Positions 25,787 through 34,965 of a DNA stretch of 64,000 nt are shown in pieces. The DNA comes from Clostridium collagenovorans DSM 3089 (GTDB lineage Bacteria; Bacillota; Clostridia; Clostridiales; Clostridiaceae): the NCBI RefSeq assembly GCF_900130005.1, contig NZ_FQXP01000005.1:124001-188000 (forward strand). The letters run 5' to 3'. A model generated the notes under the pieces. That model worked only from the letters and a program-made list of their open reading frames with translations, did not search any database and was not told the origin of the DNA. The translations under genes were made by a program, and so were the position numbers. Positions within the stretch are counted from its first letter, which is position 1, and every line of letters starts with the position of its first letter.

Positions 25787-27319
25787 TTATTCCCACTCTA
25801 TTGTGCTTGGTGGTTTAGAAGTGATATCGTAAACAATTCTGTTTACTCCTTCTACTTCATTTACTATTCTACGAGAAACTTTATCTAAAACATCGTATGG
25901 TATTCTTGACCAATCTGAAGTCATTCCATCTGATGAACATACTGCTCTTAAAGCTATTGTATGACAATAAGTTCTTTCATCTCCCATAACTCCAACTGAT
26001 TGGATGTTTGGTAAGCATGCAAAGTACTGCCATACTTCTCCTTGTAAGCCTGCTAATGCTATTTCTTCTCTAAATATAGCATCTGCTTCTCTTACTATAG
26101 CAAGTTTGTCTTCAGTAATTTCACCTAAGACTCTTATTGCTAATCCAGGACCTGGGAACGGTTGTCTCCAAACTAAATCGTGAGGTATTCCTAGTTCTTC
26201 TCCTACAGCTCTAACTTCATCTTTAAATAAATCTCTTAATGGCTCTATTAATGAGAATTCTATATCCTCTGGAAGACCACCTACGTTATGGTGACTCTTA
26301 ATAGTAGCAGATGTATTAGTTCCACTTTCTATTACGTCAGCATAAATAGTTCCTTGAACTAAGAAATCTATTTCACCTAATTTATTTGATTCATCTTCGA
26401 AAACTCTTATGAATTCTTCACCAATGATTTTTCTCTTTCTCTCTGGATCAGAAACACCTTTTAATTTTCCTAAGAATCTTTCTTGAGCATTAACTCTGAT
26501 TAAGTTCATATCAAATTGATTTTTAAATATTTCTTCAACTTGATCTCCCTCATCTTTTCTAAGTAAACCGTGGTCTACAAATATACAAGTTAATTGTTTA
26601 CCGATTGCTTTATGTACAAGTACAGCAGCAACTGATGAATCAACACCACCTGATAATGCACATATAACTTTTTTATCTCCAACTAACTCTTTTACTTCTT
26701 TAATCTTTTCTTCAGCAAATGAAGACATTGACCAATCGCCTTTTACTTTACATATATCAAATAAGAAGTTATGTATTAATTCTTTACCGAATAAAGTATG
26801 TTCAACCTCTGGATGGAATTGAACTCCATATAGGTTTCTTTCTTTATTTTCAAAAGAAGCAACTGGACACTGAGAAGTTGTTCCTGTAATTTCAAATCCT
26901 TGAGGAACTGCTGATATGTAGTCAGTGTGACTCATCCAACATTGTTTTTCAGTACATCCATTGAATAATGTACAGTTTGTATTTAAATCTACATCTGTTT
27001 TTCCGTATTCTCTTATATCAGCTGTACTTACTGTACCACCTAAAGTATAAGACATTAATTGAGCTCCATAACAAATACCTAATACAGGCACGTTTAACTC
27101 AAATACTTTTTCATCTATTCTTGGTGCACCATCTTCATAAACACTGTTTGGTCCACCTGTGAAGATTATTCCTACTGGATTTTTTTCTTTTATCATTTCA
27201 GCCGTATATGTACTTGGAATAATTTCGCAATATACATTATTTTCTCTAACTCTTCTAGCAATCAGTTGTTTATACTGTCCGCCAAAATCAATTACTAGAA
27301 CTAACTCTCTATTAGCCAC
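25787..27319 (-). CDS. guaA: GMP synthase (glutamine-hydrolysing)
   Basis: The 510-aa protein converts XMP to GMP. The N-terminal class I glutaminase has the nucleophile in GICYGAQLM and the His-Glu of QFHPEVEHT. The ATP pyrophosphatase P-loop is SGGVDSSVAAVL, and the C-terminal dimerisation domain ends PPSTIEWE. The start is GTG after GAGGGAGG. It lies 183 bp after guaB in the same orientation and completes the IMP-to-GMP branch. The stop-codon region is the boundary of the foreign insert; its reading frame is intact. Confidence 0.98.
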   Translation of the reverse strand: MANRELVLVIDFGGQYKQLIARRVRENNVYCEIIPSTYTAEMIKEKNPVGIIFTGGPNSVYEDGAPRIDEKVFELNVPVLGICYGAQLMSYTLGGTVSTADIREYGKTDVDLNTNCTLFNGCTEKQCWMSHTDYISAVPQGFEITGTTSQCPVASFENKERNLYGVQFHPEVEHTLFGKELIHNFLFDICKVKGDWSMSSFAEEKIKEVKELVGDKKVICALSGGVDSSVAAVLVHKAIGKQLTCIFVDHGLLRKDEGDQVEEIFKNQFDMNLIRVNAQERFLGKLKGVSDPERKRKIIGEEFIRVFEDESNKLGEIDFLVQGTIYADVIESGTNTSATIKSHHNVGGLPEDIEFSLIEPLRDLFKDEVRAVGEELGIPHDLVWRQPFPGPGLAIRVLGEITEDKLAIVREADAIFREEIALAGLQGEVWQYFACLPNIQSVGVMGDERTYCHTIALRAVCSSDGMTSDWSRIPYDVLDKVSRRIVNEVEGVNRIVYDITSKPPSTIEWE

Positions 27320-27502
27320 GGATATTCCTCCCTCAATTATATTTCATTAACTTTTCATAAACATTATATCATATATTGTGGTTTCAAAAACCTAACTTAC
27401 TTAATATATTAGTAAAACTATAGGTTCAAATTATAAGCTTCAGTCTAGACAACTTCAAAGGGTTAATATTACAATTTAAACCTATAGAGATATTCTTAAA
27501 AA

Positions 27503-28957
27503 TTAGTGACCAACACTGTAGTTTGGTGCTTCTTTAGTTATATTGATGTCATGTGGATGACTTTCTCTTAAACCAGCTGAAGTTTGAACAACAAATCTAG
27601 CTGTTTCAAATAATGTTGGAAGAGTATTTGAACCTAAGTATCCCATTCCTGAACGTATACCACCTAATAATTGATATATTGTATCAGTTACACTTCCTTT
27701 GAATGGTATTCTTCCTTCTACTCCCTCTGGAACAAGCTTCTTGTTTCCTTCTTGGAAGTATCTATCTTTACTACCGCAAGCCATAGCTCCTAATGAACCC
27801 ATTCCTCTGTAAACTTTGTAACTTCTTCCTTGATATATTTCAACTTCTCCTGGAGCTTCTTCACATCCTGCAAATAATGATCCCATCATACAAACCTTAG
27901 CACCAGCTGCTAAAGCCTTAACGATATCTCCTGAGAATTTTAATCCACCGTCAGCAATTACTGGAACCCCATGTTTATTAGCTTCTTCTACGCAATCCAT
28001 AACAGCTGTTAATTGAGGTACTCCAACCCCTGCAACAACTCTTGTTGTACAGATTGATCCTGGTCCTATACCAACCTTAACACAATCTGCTCCAGCTTCT
28101 ATTAAATCTTTAGTAGCTTCTGGTGTAGCAATGTTACCAGCTATAACTTGAAGTTCTGGATATTTAGATTTTATTAATTTTACTCCTTCAATTACACCCT
28201 TAGAATGTCCGTGAGCTGTATCTAAAACTACTACGTCAACTCCTGCGGCAACTAAAGCTTCTACTCTCTCAAGCATATCAGCTGTAATTCCAATAGCTGC
28301 ACCACATAATAATCTTCCTCTTTCATCCTTAGCTGCATTTGGGAACATTATAGTTTTTTGAATATCTTTTATTGTAATTAATCCAACTAAATTATTTTCT
28401 TCATCTACTAATGGAAGCTTTTCAATTTTATGTTGTTGTAAAATAACTTTAGCTTCGTCTATAGAAGTTCCGCCCTTAGCTGTAATTAAGTTTTCACTTG
28501 TCATTACTTCTTTTATTAATTTTGAATAGTCTGTTTCATAAGCTATATCTCTGTTAGTTATGATACCAACTAATTTATTATCAGTTGTAACTGGAACACC
28601 TGAAATTCTGTATTTTTTCATAAGTGCTAAAGCATCTTCAACTGTATTTTCTGGTGAAAGTGAGAAAGGATTAGTAATTACTCCATTTTCTTGTCTTTTA
28701 ACAGTATCAACTTCCATAGCTTGTCTTTCTATACTCATATTCTTATGGATTATACCGATTCCACCTTCTCTTGCCATAGAAATAGCCATTTTAGATTCTG
28801 TTACTGTATCCATACCAGCACTCATAAGAGGAATATTTAACTTTATCTTTTTAGTTAAATTAGTTTTTAATGAAACCTCTCTTGGTAGGATTTCAGATTT
28901 ATTAGGAATTAATAAAACATCATCAAATGTGTAAGCTTGTTTAAGTATTATTGCCAT
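27503..28957 (-). CDS. guaB: Inosine-5'-monophosphate dehydrogenase
   Basis: The 484-aa protein oxidises IMP to XMP with NAD, the rate-limiting step to guanine nucleotides. The TIM barrel carries the catalytic Cys in GIGPGSICTTRVVAGVG and the flap RYFQEG. Two CBS domains are inserted at about residues 95-205 (MKKYRISGVPVTTDNKLVGI and ILQQHKIEKLPLVDEE). The ribosome binding site is GGAAGG. A guanine riboswitch with a terminator and its own promoter lie upstream, so expression should fall when guanine is plentiful. guaA follows. Confidence 0.98.
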   Translation of the reverse strand: MAIILKQAYTFDDVLLIPNKSEILPREVSLKTNLTKKIKLNIPLMSAGMDTVTESKMAISMAREGGIGIIHKNMSIERQAMEVDTVKRQENGVITNPFSLSPENTVEDALALMKKYRISGVPVTTDNKLVGIITNRDIAYETDYSKLIKEVMTSENLITAKGGTSIDEAKVILQQHKIEKLPLVDEENNLVGLITIKDIQKTIMFPNAAKDERGRLLCGAAIGITADMLERVEALVAAGVDVVVLDTAHGHSKGVIEGVKLIKSKYPELQVIAGNIATPEATKDLIEAGADCVKVGIGPGSICTTRVVAGVGVPQLTAVMDCVEEANKHGVPVIADGGLKFSGDIVKALAAGAKVCMMGSLFAGCEEAPGEVEIYQGRSYKVYRGMGSLGAMACGSKDRYFQEGNKKLVPEGVEGRIPFKGSVTDTIYQLLGGIRSGMGYLGSNTLPTLFETARFVVQTSAGLRESHPHDINITKEAPNYSVGH

Positions 28958-29156
28958 AATTATTACCTTCCTTTCTTATTTTTAATAGATAAATAAATTT
29001 AGTTCTAATTCGTATATCTTTTGCTCATAATATTTTTCACTCTTTGAATATTCATTATTTTCTATATAATGTATATATTTTTAATAAGATTTCTTCTTAT
29101 TATATATAAATAATAATTCTCATCTAATATAAACCTTTTTATTAGTTAATTTTAGA

Positions 29157-29220
29157 TATAAAAAAATACCTAATTATCCTTTTCTAAAATTTATATTCTA
29201 AGAAAAAGCTAAATAGGTAT
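29157..29220 (-). terminator. guaB: Transcription attenuator of the guanine riboswitch
   Basis: On the minus strand ATACCTA (29220-29214) pairs with TAGGTAT. An inner stem TTTTTCT / AGAAAAG supports it, and seven T follow. It lies between the aptamer and guaB, so it is the expression platform that stops transcription when ligand is bound. Confidence 0.8.
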
Positions 29221-29243
29221 GATTATCCCTATATTTATAGCTT

Positions 29244-29305
29244 CTCATAGATAGAAATTTAAGGTTTCTAGTAGATACTCCCTGCCATATTCAAGGATTA
29301 TATGA
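29244..29305 (-). promoter_or_regulatory. guaB: Guanine (purine) riboswitch
   Basis: On the minus strand the aptamer reads TTCATATAATCCTTGAATAT, then GGCAGGGAGTATCTACTAGA, AACCTTAAATTTC and TATCTATGAG. P1 (CATA/TATG), the loop sequences and the three-way junction match purine riboswitches. The residue equivalent to position 74 is C (in ATCTATG), which specifies guanine or hypoxanthine rather than adenine. Confidence 0.92.
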
Positions 29306-29356
29306 AAATTAAATATTATTTGCTTTAAGTATTTGTCGTTTTAATTATTAATAATT

Positions 29357-29385
29357 ATAATAGTGAAATTTAATGCTTTTGTCAA
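29357..29385 (-). promoter_or_regulatory. guaB: guaB promoter
   Basis: On the minus strand a consensus -35 TTGACA (29385-29380) and -10 TATTAT (29362-29357) are separated by 17 bp. Transcription would begin about 45 nt before the riboswitch. Confidence 0.75.
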
Positions 29386-29819
29386 TGCAATTTTTAAAAA
29401 AACTTTTAAAGATTTTATGATTTTTTTAATTCATTTTATATTGTATAAGATTTTTAAATTTCGTTTTTTATTAACATCATATCTTTTTCTTAATATTCTA
29501 TCATATATCAACTTATATCGTTAGGCTTTTTTATGGTTTTATTTGAATTTTTTATGATTTTTTATTTTCAATGTTCATATTTCATTCTTTTATTGATTTT
29601 ATTTTCTTTGTGAATTATGAATTTTATTATTCATTTTTTATTATTTTTTATAATTTTTGATTTTTTTAATTCATTTTTTCTTTAATTCTTCTTGTCTTTA
29701 ATCTTATTATTTCATATTTTAAAAGCTATTTTTTCCATAAATTGAATAGTTTTTTAAATTCTATTTATCTCCATGATTATTTATAACTTTATTATTTAAA
29801 TAAAAATTTTATTTTATAA
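29386..29819. other. T-rich intergenic region between guaB promoter and groEL terminator
   Basis: About 430 bases, extremely rich in T on the plus strand with many runs of TTTTT and few A. There is no ORF and no recognisable RNA. The strong strand asymmetry is unusual even for this AT-rich DNA. Confidence 0.45.
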
Positions 29820-29852
29820 AAAATGGTACTCATAAATTATGAGTACCATTTT
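29820..29852 (-). terminator. groEL: groEL terminator
   Basis: AAATGGTACTCAT pairs with ATGAGTACCATTT (29839-29851) around a 5-nt loop. T-rich sequence follows on the minus strand. Confidence 0.85.
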
Positions 29853-29871
29853 AAAATTACGCAATGTGAAA

Positions 29872-31500
29872 TTAGTACATTCCACCCATTCCGCCCATGC
29901 CTTCCATACCTGGAGTTGCGGCAGATTTTTCTGGAATATCAACAACAGCTGCTTCTGTAGTTAAGAATGTAGCAGCAACTGATGATGCATTTTGTAATGC
30001 AGATCTAGTTACTTTAGTTGGATCTACTATTCCGCTCTTTAACATATCAACATATTCTTCTTTATATGCATCAAATCCTACGCCTCTAGCGCTATTTCTG
30101 ATTTTTTCTATTATAACAGAACCTTCTAAACCAGCATTCTTAGCTATTTGTCTAACTGGCTCTTCTAATGCTCTAACTATGATATTAATACCAACTTGAA
30201 TATCACTGTTTTCGCTATTTAACATGCTAACTTCATTAATAGCATTGATATAAGCAGTTCCTCCACCTGGAACTATACCTTCTTCAACTGCTGCTTTTGT
30301 AGCTGCTAAAGCATCTTCAATTCTTAGTTTTCTTTCTTTTAATTCTGTTTCTGTAGCTGCACCAACTTTGATAACTGCTACTCCACCTGCTAATTTAGCA
30401 AGTCTTTCTTGTAATTTTTCTCTATCGAATTCAGAAGTTGTCTCAGCAATTTGAGCTTTTATTTGATGAATTCTTCCTTCGATTTCTGATTTATTTCCTC
30501 TACCATTAACTATAGTAGTAGTTTCTTTAGAAACCTTAATGCTTTCTGCTCTTCCTAACATTTCGATCGTTACTTCTTTTAAGTCTCTTCCTAACTCTTC
30601 TGAAACAACCTCTGCACCTGTTAATGCAGCTATATCAGCTAACATTTCTTTTCTTCTATCACCGAATCCTGGAGCCTTAACAGCTACACATGTGAAAGTA
30701 CCTCTTAATTTGTTAACTATTAATGTAGATAAAGCTTCACCTTCAATATCTTCAGCTATAATTAATAATTTTCTTCCTTGTTGAACTATTTGCTCTAATA
30801 CTGGAAGAAGGTCTTGTATGTTTGAAATCTTTTTATCTGTAATTAAGATATATGGATCTTCTAAAACTGCTTCCATTTTTTCTGGATCAGTTGACATATA
30901 TGCACTTAAATATCCTCTATCAAATTGCATACCTTCAACAACTGTTAATTCAGTACCCATTGATTTAGATTCTTCTATAGTAATAACACCTTCATTACCT
31001 ACTCTTTCCATCGCATCTGCTATAAGTGTTCCAATTTCCTCATCAGCAGCAGAAATAGCAGCAACTCTAGCAATATCTTCTTTTCCATTTATAGGCTTAG
31101 AAACAGCCTTAATTTCTTCTACAGCCTTATTAACAGCCATTCTTATTCCGTTTCTAATTAGCATTGGGTTAGCACCTGCTGTAACATTCTTTAAACCTTC
31201 TCTAATTATTGCTTGTGCTAATAATGTAGCTGTAGTAGTACCGTCACCTGCTATATCATTAGTTTTAGTAGCAACTTCTTTAACTAATTGTGCTCCCATA
31301 TTTTCAAAAGCATCTTCTAACTCTATTTCTCTTGCAATTGTAACACCATCATTAGTAATTAAAGGTGATCCAAATTTTTTATCTAATACTACATTTCTTC
31401 CTTTAGGTCCTAAAGTAACTTTAACTGTATCAGCAAGTTTATCAACACCTCTTTGCATACTTCTTCTTGCTTCTTCATTAAATAAAATAGTTTTAGCCAT
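29872..31500 (-). CDS. groEL: Chaperonin GroEL (60 kDa)
   Basis: The 542-aa cytosolic chaperonin subunit shows VTLGPKGRNVVLDKKFGSP, GDGTTTATLLAQAI (ATP binding, catalytic Asp), the AAVEEGIVPGGGTAYI motif and the Gly/Met C-terminal tail ending GGMGGMGGMY. It forms the double ring that folds proteins with GroES. It lies 46 bp after groES in one operon under a CIRCE operator, so it is repressed by HrcA and induced by heat. Length and motifs are normal. Confidence 0.99.
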   Translation of the reverse strand: MAKTILFNEEARRSMQRGVDKLADTVKVTLGPKGRNVVLDKKFGSPLITNDGVTIAREIELEDAFENMGAQLVKEVATKTNDIAGDGTTTATLLAQAIIREGLKNVTAGANPMLIRNGIRMAVNKAVEEIKAVSKPINGKEDIARVAAISAADEEIGTLIADAMERVGNEGVITIEESKSMGTELTVVEGMQFDRGYLSAYMSTDPEKMEAVLEDPYILITDKKISNIQDLLPVLEQIVQQGRKLLIIAEDIEGEALSTLIVNKLRGTFTCVAVKAPGFGDRRKEMLADIAALTGAEVVSEELGRDLKEVTIEMLGRAESIKVSKETTTIVNGRGNKSEIEGRIHQIKAQIAETTSEFDREKLQERLAKLAGGVAVIKVGAATETELKERKLRIEDALAATKAAVEEGIVPGGGTAYINAINEVSMLNSENSDIQVGINIIVRALEEPVRQIAKNAGLEGSVIIEKIRNSARGVGFDAYKEEYVDMLKSGIVDPTKVTRSALQNASSVAATFLTTEAAVVDIPEKSAATPGMEGMGGMGGMY

Positions 31501-31546
31501 TATAAAAAACCTCCTAATAATCTATATAAAACTTTTAATCTCTCTA

Positions 31547-31834
31547 TTATTTATCTATTACAGCTAAAATTTCATCTTGTCTTACAACAATGTATTCTAT
31601 GCCGTCTAATTTTATTTCAGTACCTGCATATTTAGAGAATAATACTCTTTCTCCAACTTTAACTTGCATAGTAACTTCTTTACCTTCAACAACTCCTCCT
31701 GGTCCAACAGCCATAACCTCAGCTTCTTGTGGTTTCTCTTTAGTAGTAGTAGCTAAGATAATTCCGCCCTTAGTTGTTTCCTCTGCTTCAACTCTCTTAA
31801 GTACTACTCTATCTCCAAGTGGTCTTATATTCAT
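31547..31834 (-). CDS. groES: Co-chaperonin GroES
   Basis: The 95-aa protein has the full GroES pattern: NIRPLGDRVVLKRVEAEE, a mobile loop TTKGGIILATTTKEKP, the roof region and YAGTEIKLDGIEYIVVRQDE. It caps GroEL. It is the first gene of the operon, with a strong AAGGAGG ribosome binding site, and the CIRCE operator lies about 190 bp upstream. Confidence 0.99.
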   Translation of the reverse strand: MNIRPLGDRVVLKRVEAEETTKGGIILATTTKEKPQEAEVMAVGPGGVVEGKEVTMQVKVGERVLFSKYAGTEIKLDGIEYIVVRQDEILAVIDK

Positions 31835-32024
31835 ATTATAATCCTCCTTAAATGTTGTATATTGTATAATTGAATTTTTGATATCTTAATTTAAACTCAA
31901 TTAACTAAATATTATAAACCTATTTTAATAATATAATCAATAATATAAAGAATTAATAGCTTTAACTACTCCCCCCTTAACCACTGATATAGTATCAATT
32001 TTACAATTCTTTTCTTATGTTCTG

Positions 32025-32067
32025 TTAGCACTCATTGCAATGGAGTGCTAATTAATATAATATTATA
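32025..32067 (-). promoter_or_regulatory. groES: CIRCE operator and groESL promoter
   Basis: A perfect CIRCE element: TTAGCACTC (32025-32033), 9-nt spacer, GAGTGCTAA (32043-32051). It is the binding site of the HrcA repressor. A minus-strand -10-like TATAAT lies at 32067-32062, just upstream. The best -35 candidate, TTGATT (32093-32088), has an over-long 20-bp spacer. Confidence 0.95.
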
Positions 32068-32431
32068 GTAATTAATTGAATCATCTTAATCAAACCTTAT
32101 TATCTTATATTTAAAGCTATTTTCTTTAAATATATTGGATTTGAGGAATTTATTATGCTTTTTCTTAGTTTTATAAACCTTTGCACTCTTTTATATTATC
32201 TTTTATATAGAAAAATAATACAACATTTTTTTAACTTTTATTTTCTTTTTTTAATTAACCTTTTATTTTTATAAAGTTATTAATAAATTTATTTTTATTT
32301 GAATTTATTAATATTTTGATTATATTTCCATGCTTTTAGTCAATAATTTAAAAGGAATAATTTGTAACATAACTTTGATTATATCATATTTATATATGAC
32401 ATTTATAAAATTGCAAAAGGAGTATGAGTTT
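32068..32431. other. Divergent intergenic region upstream of groES
   Basis: A/T-rich DNA between groESL and the plus-strand DUF1461 gene. An in-frame upstream ATG at 32330 exists but lacks a ribosome binding site. Nothing else is recognised. Confidence 0.4.
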
Positions 32432-33097
32432 ATGTCTTATAAAAAATTTTATAATATTTTTTCTCCCTTTATATTAACTATAACAATTATATTAATAACT
32501 ATAAATTTAATTATATTATATAAGCCACTCTATTATGTAAAAATAGACTCTTTAAACTTAACAAATTTTAATTCTAAAGAGAACATAATAAGAAATTATG
32601 ATTATATTATTGATTACTTATACGACTTTCCTAAAAATAATAAAGGCGAAGACTTTAACCTTCCTACGTTACCCTCTTCACCTGAAGGAAAATCTCATTT
32701 TAAAGATGTGCAAAAACTTATTTTTAAAATGAATCTTTGCTTAGGTCTTAGTTCCTTATTATCTGCTATTATTGTAATGAAATCTATCAAGGATAAATAC
32801 TTTAAAATATTAAAGCATACTTCTCTATGTTTAATATTGCTTCCAATAGCACTAGTACTTCCTATCCTTATAAATTTTCATAGTAGCTTTACCTTATTTC
32901 ACAAATTATTCTTCAATAATAGTAATTGGCTTTTTGACTCTCAATTTGATCCAATTATAAAATTACTACCACAAAATTTCTTTTTATATATGAGTATATG
33001 CATAATAGGTTCTTTAATTTTCATTAGTATCACACTTTATGTTTCTTATACTTTTATAAACATAAGAAATAAACGCAAAGATTACGCTTTATGTTAA
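32432..33097 (+). CDS. DUF1461 / TIGR01906-type integral membrane protein
   Basis: The 221-aa protein (from MSYKKFY) has one N-terminal helix, an external loop of about 90 residues and three to four further helices. The loop pattern LPTLPSSPEGKSHFKDVQKL fits the TIGR01906 (DUF1461) family, whose function is unknown. This start has AAAAGGAG 9 bases upstream, whereas an ATG 102 bases further upstream has none. It is monocistronic. Confidence 0.72.
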   Translation: MSYKKFYNIFSPFILTITIILITINLIILYKPLYYVKIDSLNLTNFNSKENIIRNYDYIIDYLYDFPKNNKGEDFNLPTLPSSPEGKSHFKDVQKLIFKMNLCLGLSSLLSAIIVMKSIKDKYFKILKHTSLCLILLPIALVLPILINFHSSFTLFHKLFFNNSNWLFDSQFDPIIKLLPQNFFLYMSICIIGSLIFISITLYVSYTFINIRNKRKDYALC

Positions 33098-33170
33098 TAC
33101 TCAATTTCCATTAAATATAAGTTTTTTAGAATATAAATTCAAAATCTTATTGAATATACTAACTCTATTA

Positions 33171-33281
33171 AATAAAAAAACAAGGCTGTGGTACTAAAAA
33201 TAAATTTCATCTTATATTGTATTTTAAGCTAACCTCTAGATACAATATTTTGCACATGAATTTATTAATATCACAGCCCAT
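33171..33281 (-). terminator. Long imperfect inverted repeat after the TVP38-type gene
   Basis: GGCTGTG near 33184 pairs with CACAGCC near 33273-33279. Further complementary blocks lie inside it, AATAAATTTCAT with ATGAATTTATT and ATATTGTAT with ATACAATAT, so about 100 nt fold into one long hairpin. On the minus strand it ends in TTGTTTTTTTATT. It may be a terminator or a small hairpin-forming repeat element. Confidence 0.55.
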
Positions 33282-33303
33282 TTTATAGTTTTATTCTTAT
33301 ATC

Positions 33304-34050
33304 TTATTTTTTCTCTTTTCCATCTTCTTTGCTATGTTTTTTATGTTCACTTATATAACTCATAATCTTATCTTTTTTAATAAAGGTCATAACTAATATA
33401 ATAACAACTATTATCCCTACTATTATCAAACTTTTCATATCTCGTTCTATTACCTTCGATCCAAAATAAGATGATAAGAAAAGTGCTGGAATTCTAGCAA
33501 TGGTTGAAAGCATTAAAAAGTCACTTAAGGATATTTTAGAGATTCCAGCTACATATGCTAGTAAATCCTTAGGAACTCCTGGAATTAAATATAAAATAAA
33601 TAATCCTATTCTATATCTATTACTATTTAATTTTTCTTCATAATATAGAATCTTTTCCTTAGAAATTATCTTTCCTACAAACTTTTTTCCCAAGGTTCTA
33701 GCTATAAAAAAGCAAATAGCACTTCCTAAAGTTATTCCTATTAAGGAATAAACAAATCCCCAAAGATATCCAAATAAGTATCCTCCAGAAATTTGTATAA
33801 CTTCACCTGGAATTGCAAAAATAACAACTTGTAATATTTGAAGAATTATAAAAACCAACACACTATGGTTTTCATATTTATTAATAAAATTTCTAACTGT
33901 TTCAAAATCACTAAACTTAATTACTAAGGGTCCTATGTAATCTTTAAGTATATATATACAGGCCACTACAACAATTACTGCTAATAAATATTTTCCCCAG
34001 TGATTCTTTAAATGTTCCTTAAATTTCTTAATTTCATCCACATATATCAC
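33304..34050 (-). CDS. TVP38/TMEM64 family membrane protein
   Basis: The 248-aa protein has about six transmembrane segments. The VTT/SNARE-associated signature is present: IFAIPGEVIQISGGYLFGY and YLIPGVPKDLLAYVAGISK. The related DedA/VTT proteins flip or scramble phospholipids and undecaprenyl phosphate; a scramblase role here follows from the family, not from direct evidence. The C-terminus is cytosolic and Lys/Glu rich. It starts 12 bp after the OGG-type glycosylase stop and is the second gene of that operon. Confidence 0.88.
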   Translation of the reverse strand: MIYVDEIKKFKEHLKNHWGKYLLAVIVVVACIYILKDYIGPLVIKFSDFETVRNFINKYENHSVLVFIILQILQVVIFAIPGEVIQISGGYLFGYLWGFVYSLIGITLGSAICFFIARTLGKKFVGKIISKEKILYYEEKLNSNRYRIGLFILYLIPGVPKDLLAYVAGISKISLSDFLMLSTIARIPALFLSSYFGSKVIERDMKSLIIVGIIVVIILVMTFIKKDKIMSYISEHKKHSKEDGKEKK

Positions 34051-34062
34051 CCATTCTTATAA

Positions 34063-34950
34063 TTATTCTCCATCGATATTTATGTTATTTTCTCTAGCAT
34101 TATAAAATAAATATTGTTGTGCAAATCCTGATAAATCTCCAAACTTTTCTCTAGCAAAAACTCTAATTTTAGGTAAAGATACATCCGGTGCAAGATAGAA
34201 AAATTGCATCGCTCTCTTTACCCAAACATCAACTGGAAATGCTGAATACTTTTCCATAGAAAAAAGCATTATACAATCAGCAACCTTAGGTCCTACTCCA
34301 CTAAATCTTTGTAAAGCTTTATGACATTCATCTGCACTTAACTCTTTTATTACTTGTAAATCCTCTTCATTATTCGCAAGTCTTTCTACAGTATTAGCTA
34401 TATATTTAGCTCTGAAACCAGTGCCACACTTTTCTAGCTCTTCAAGAGTTACATTCTTTAAATCCTCTACTGTCGGGAAAGTATAATACTTTTTATCTTT
34501 ATATGTTAATTCTTTTCCCCACTTATTGCTTATATTCCATATAGCTCTTTTTATCATAGGTATTCTATTATTGGCAGAGATTATAAAAGAAATTAACATT
34601 TCAAAAGGATCTTGCTTAAGTATTCTTATTCCATAGCCAAATTCAACAGATTCCTTTAGTATCGGATCCTTACTTAATTCACATTTAATTTCACCATAAT
34701 CTCTATTCAAGTCAAAGTACTCTAACCATATATTTTCAAAGTCTTCTTTATTAGTGTTATATATTATTATATCCTCATCTCTTTCCTCTAACTCAATTAC
34801 TCTACCAAAAGCCACACATATATAATTTCCATTTGGCTCTACATGCCATCTAAAAGCCTGCCCGCACTCAAATACATGTTTTACATTAAAATTTCTTACA
34901 TCTTTTAAAATAACTCCATTATCTATTGTCTCTACAGATACAAAATCCAT
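34063..34950 (-). CDS. 8-oxoguanine DNA glycosylase (OGG1-like, HhH-GPD)
   Basis: A 295-aa protein from the chosen start MDFVSVET. The OGG N-terminal domain contains FECGQAFRWH. The helix-hairpin-helix GPD motif LQRFSGVGPKVADCIMLFSM carries the catalytic Lys, and PVDVWVKRAM carries the Asp. It excises oxidised guanine by base removal and lyase activity. A longer frame begins at 34965, but its second codon overlaps the GGAGG that serves the ATG at 34950, so the shorter start is preferred. It is the first gene of a two-gene operon with the TVP38-type gene. Confidence 0.93.
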   Translation of the reverse strand: MDFVSVETIDNGVILKDVRNFNVKHVFECGQAFRWHVEPNGNYICVAFGRVIELEERDEDIIIYNTNKEDFENIWLEYFDLNRDYGEIKCELSKDPILKESVEFGYGIRILKQDPFEMLISFIISANNRIPMIKRAIWNISNKWGKELTYKDKKYYTFPTVEDLKNVTLEELEKCGTGFRAKYIANTVERLANNEEDLQVIKELSADECHKALQRFSGVGPKVADCIMLFSMEKYSAFPVDVWVKRAMQFFYLAPDVSLPKIRVFAREKFGDLSGFAQQYLFYNARENNINIDGE

Positions 34951-34965
34951 ATCCTTTCCCTCCAT

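Larger units (their letters stand above)
22383..25794. mobile_element. Short foreign insert at the 3' end of guaA (putative decayed island)
   Basis: About 3.4 kb separates the XRE gene from guaA. It has visibly higher GC, a different codon choice in the HNH gene, a decayed IS3 transposase, and tandem 10-bp repeats next to guaA. The 3' end of guaA is a known integration hotspot for genomic islands. A 9-bp repeat (ATTATTCCC) bounds the region but is too short to prove an att pair. No integrase remains. The boundaries are inferred. Confidence 0.45.

Noticed and set aside
30818..31567. 249-aa open frame on the plus strand opposite groEL
   Set aside because: It is a shadow of the groEL codon pattern, with no ribosome binding site and a composition rich in Ser/Ile/Thr typical of an antisense frame.
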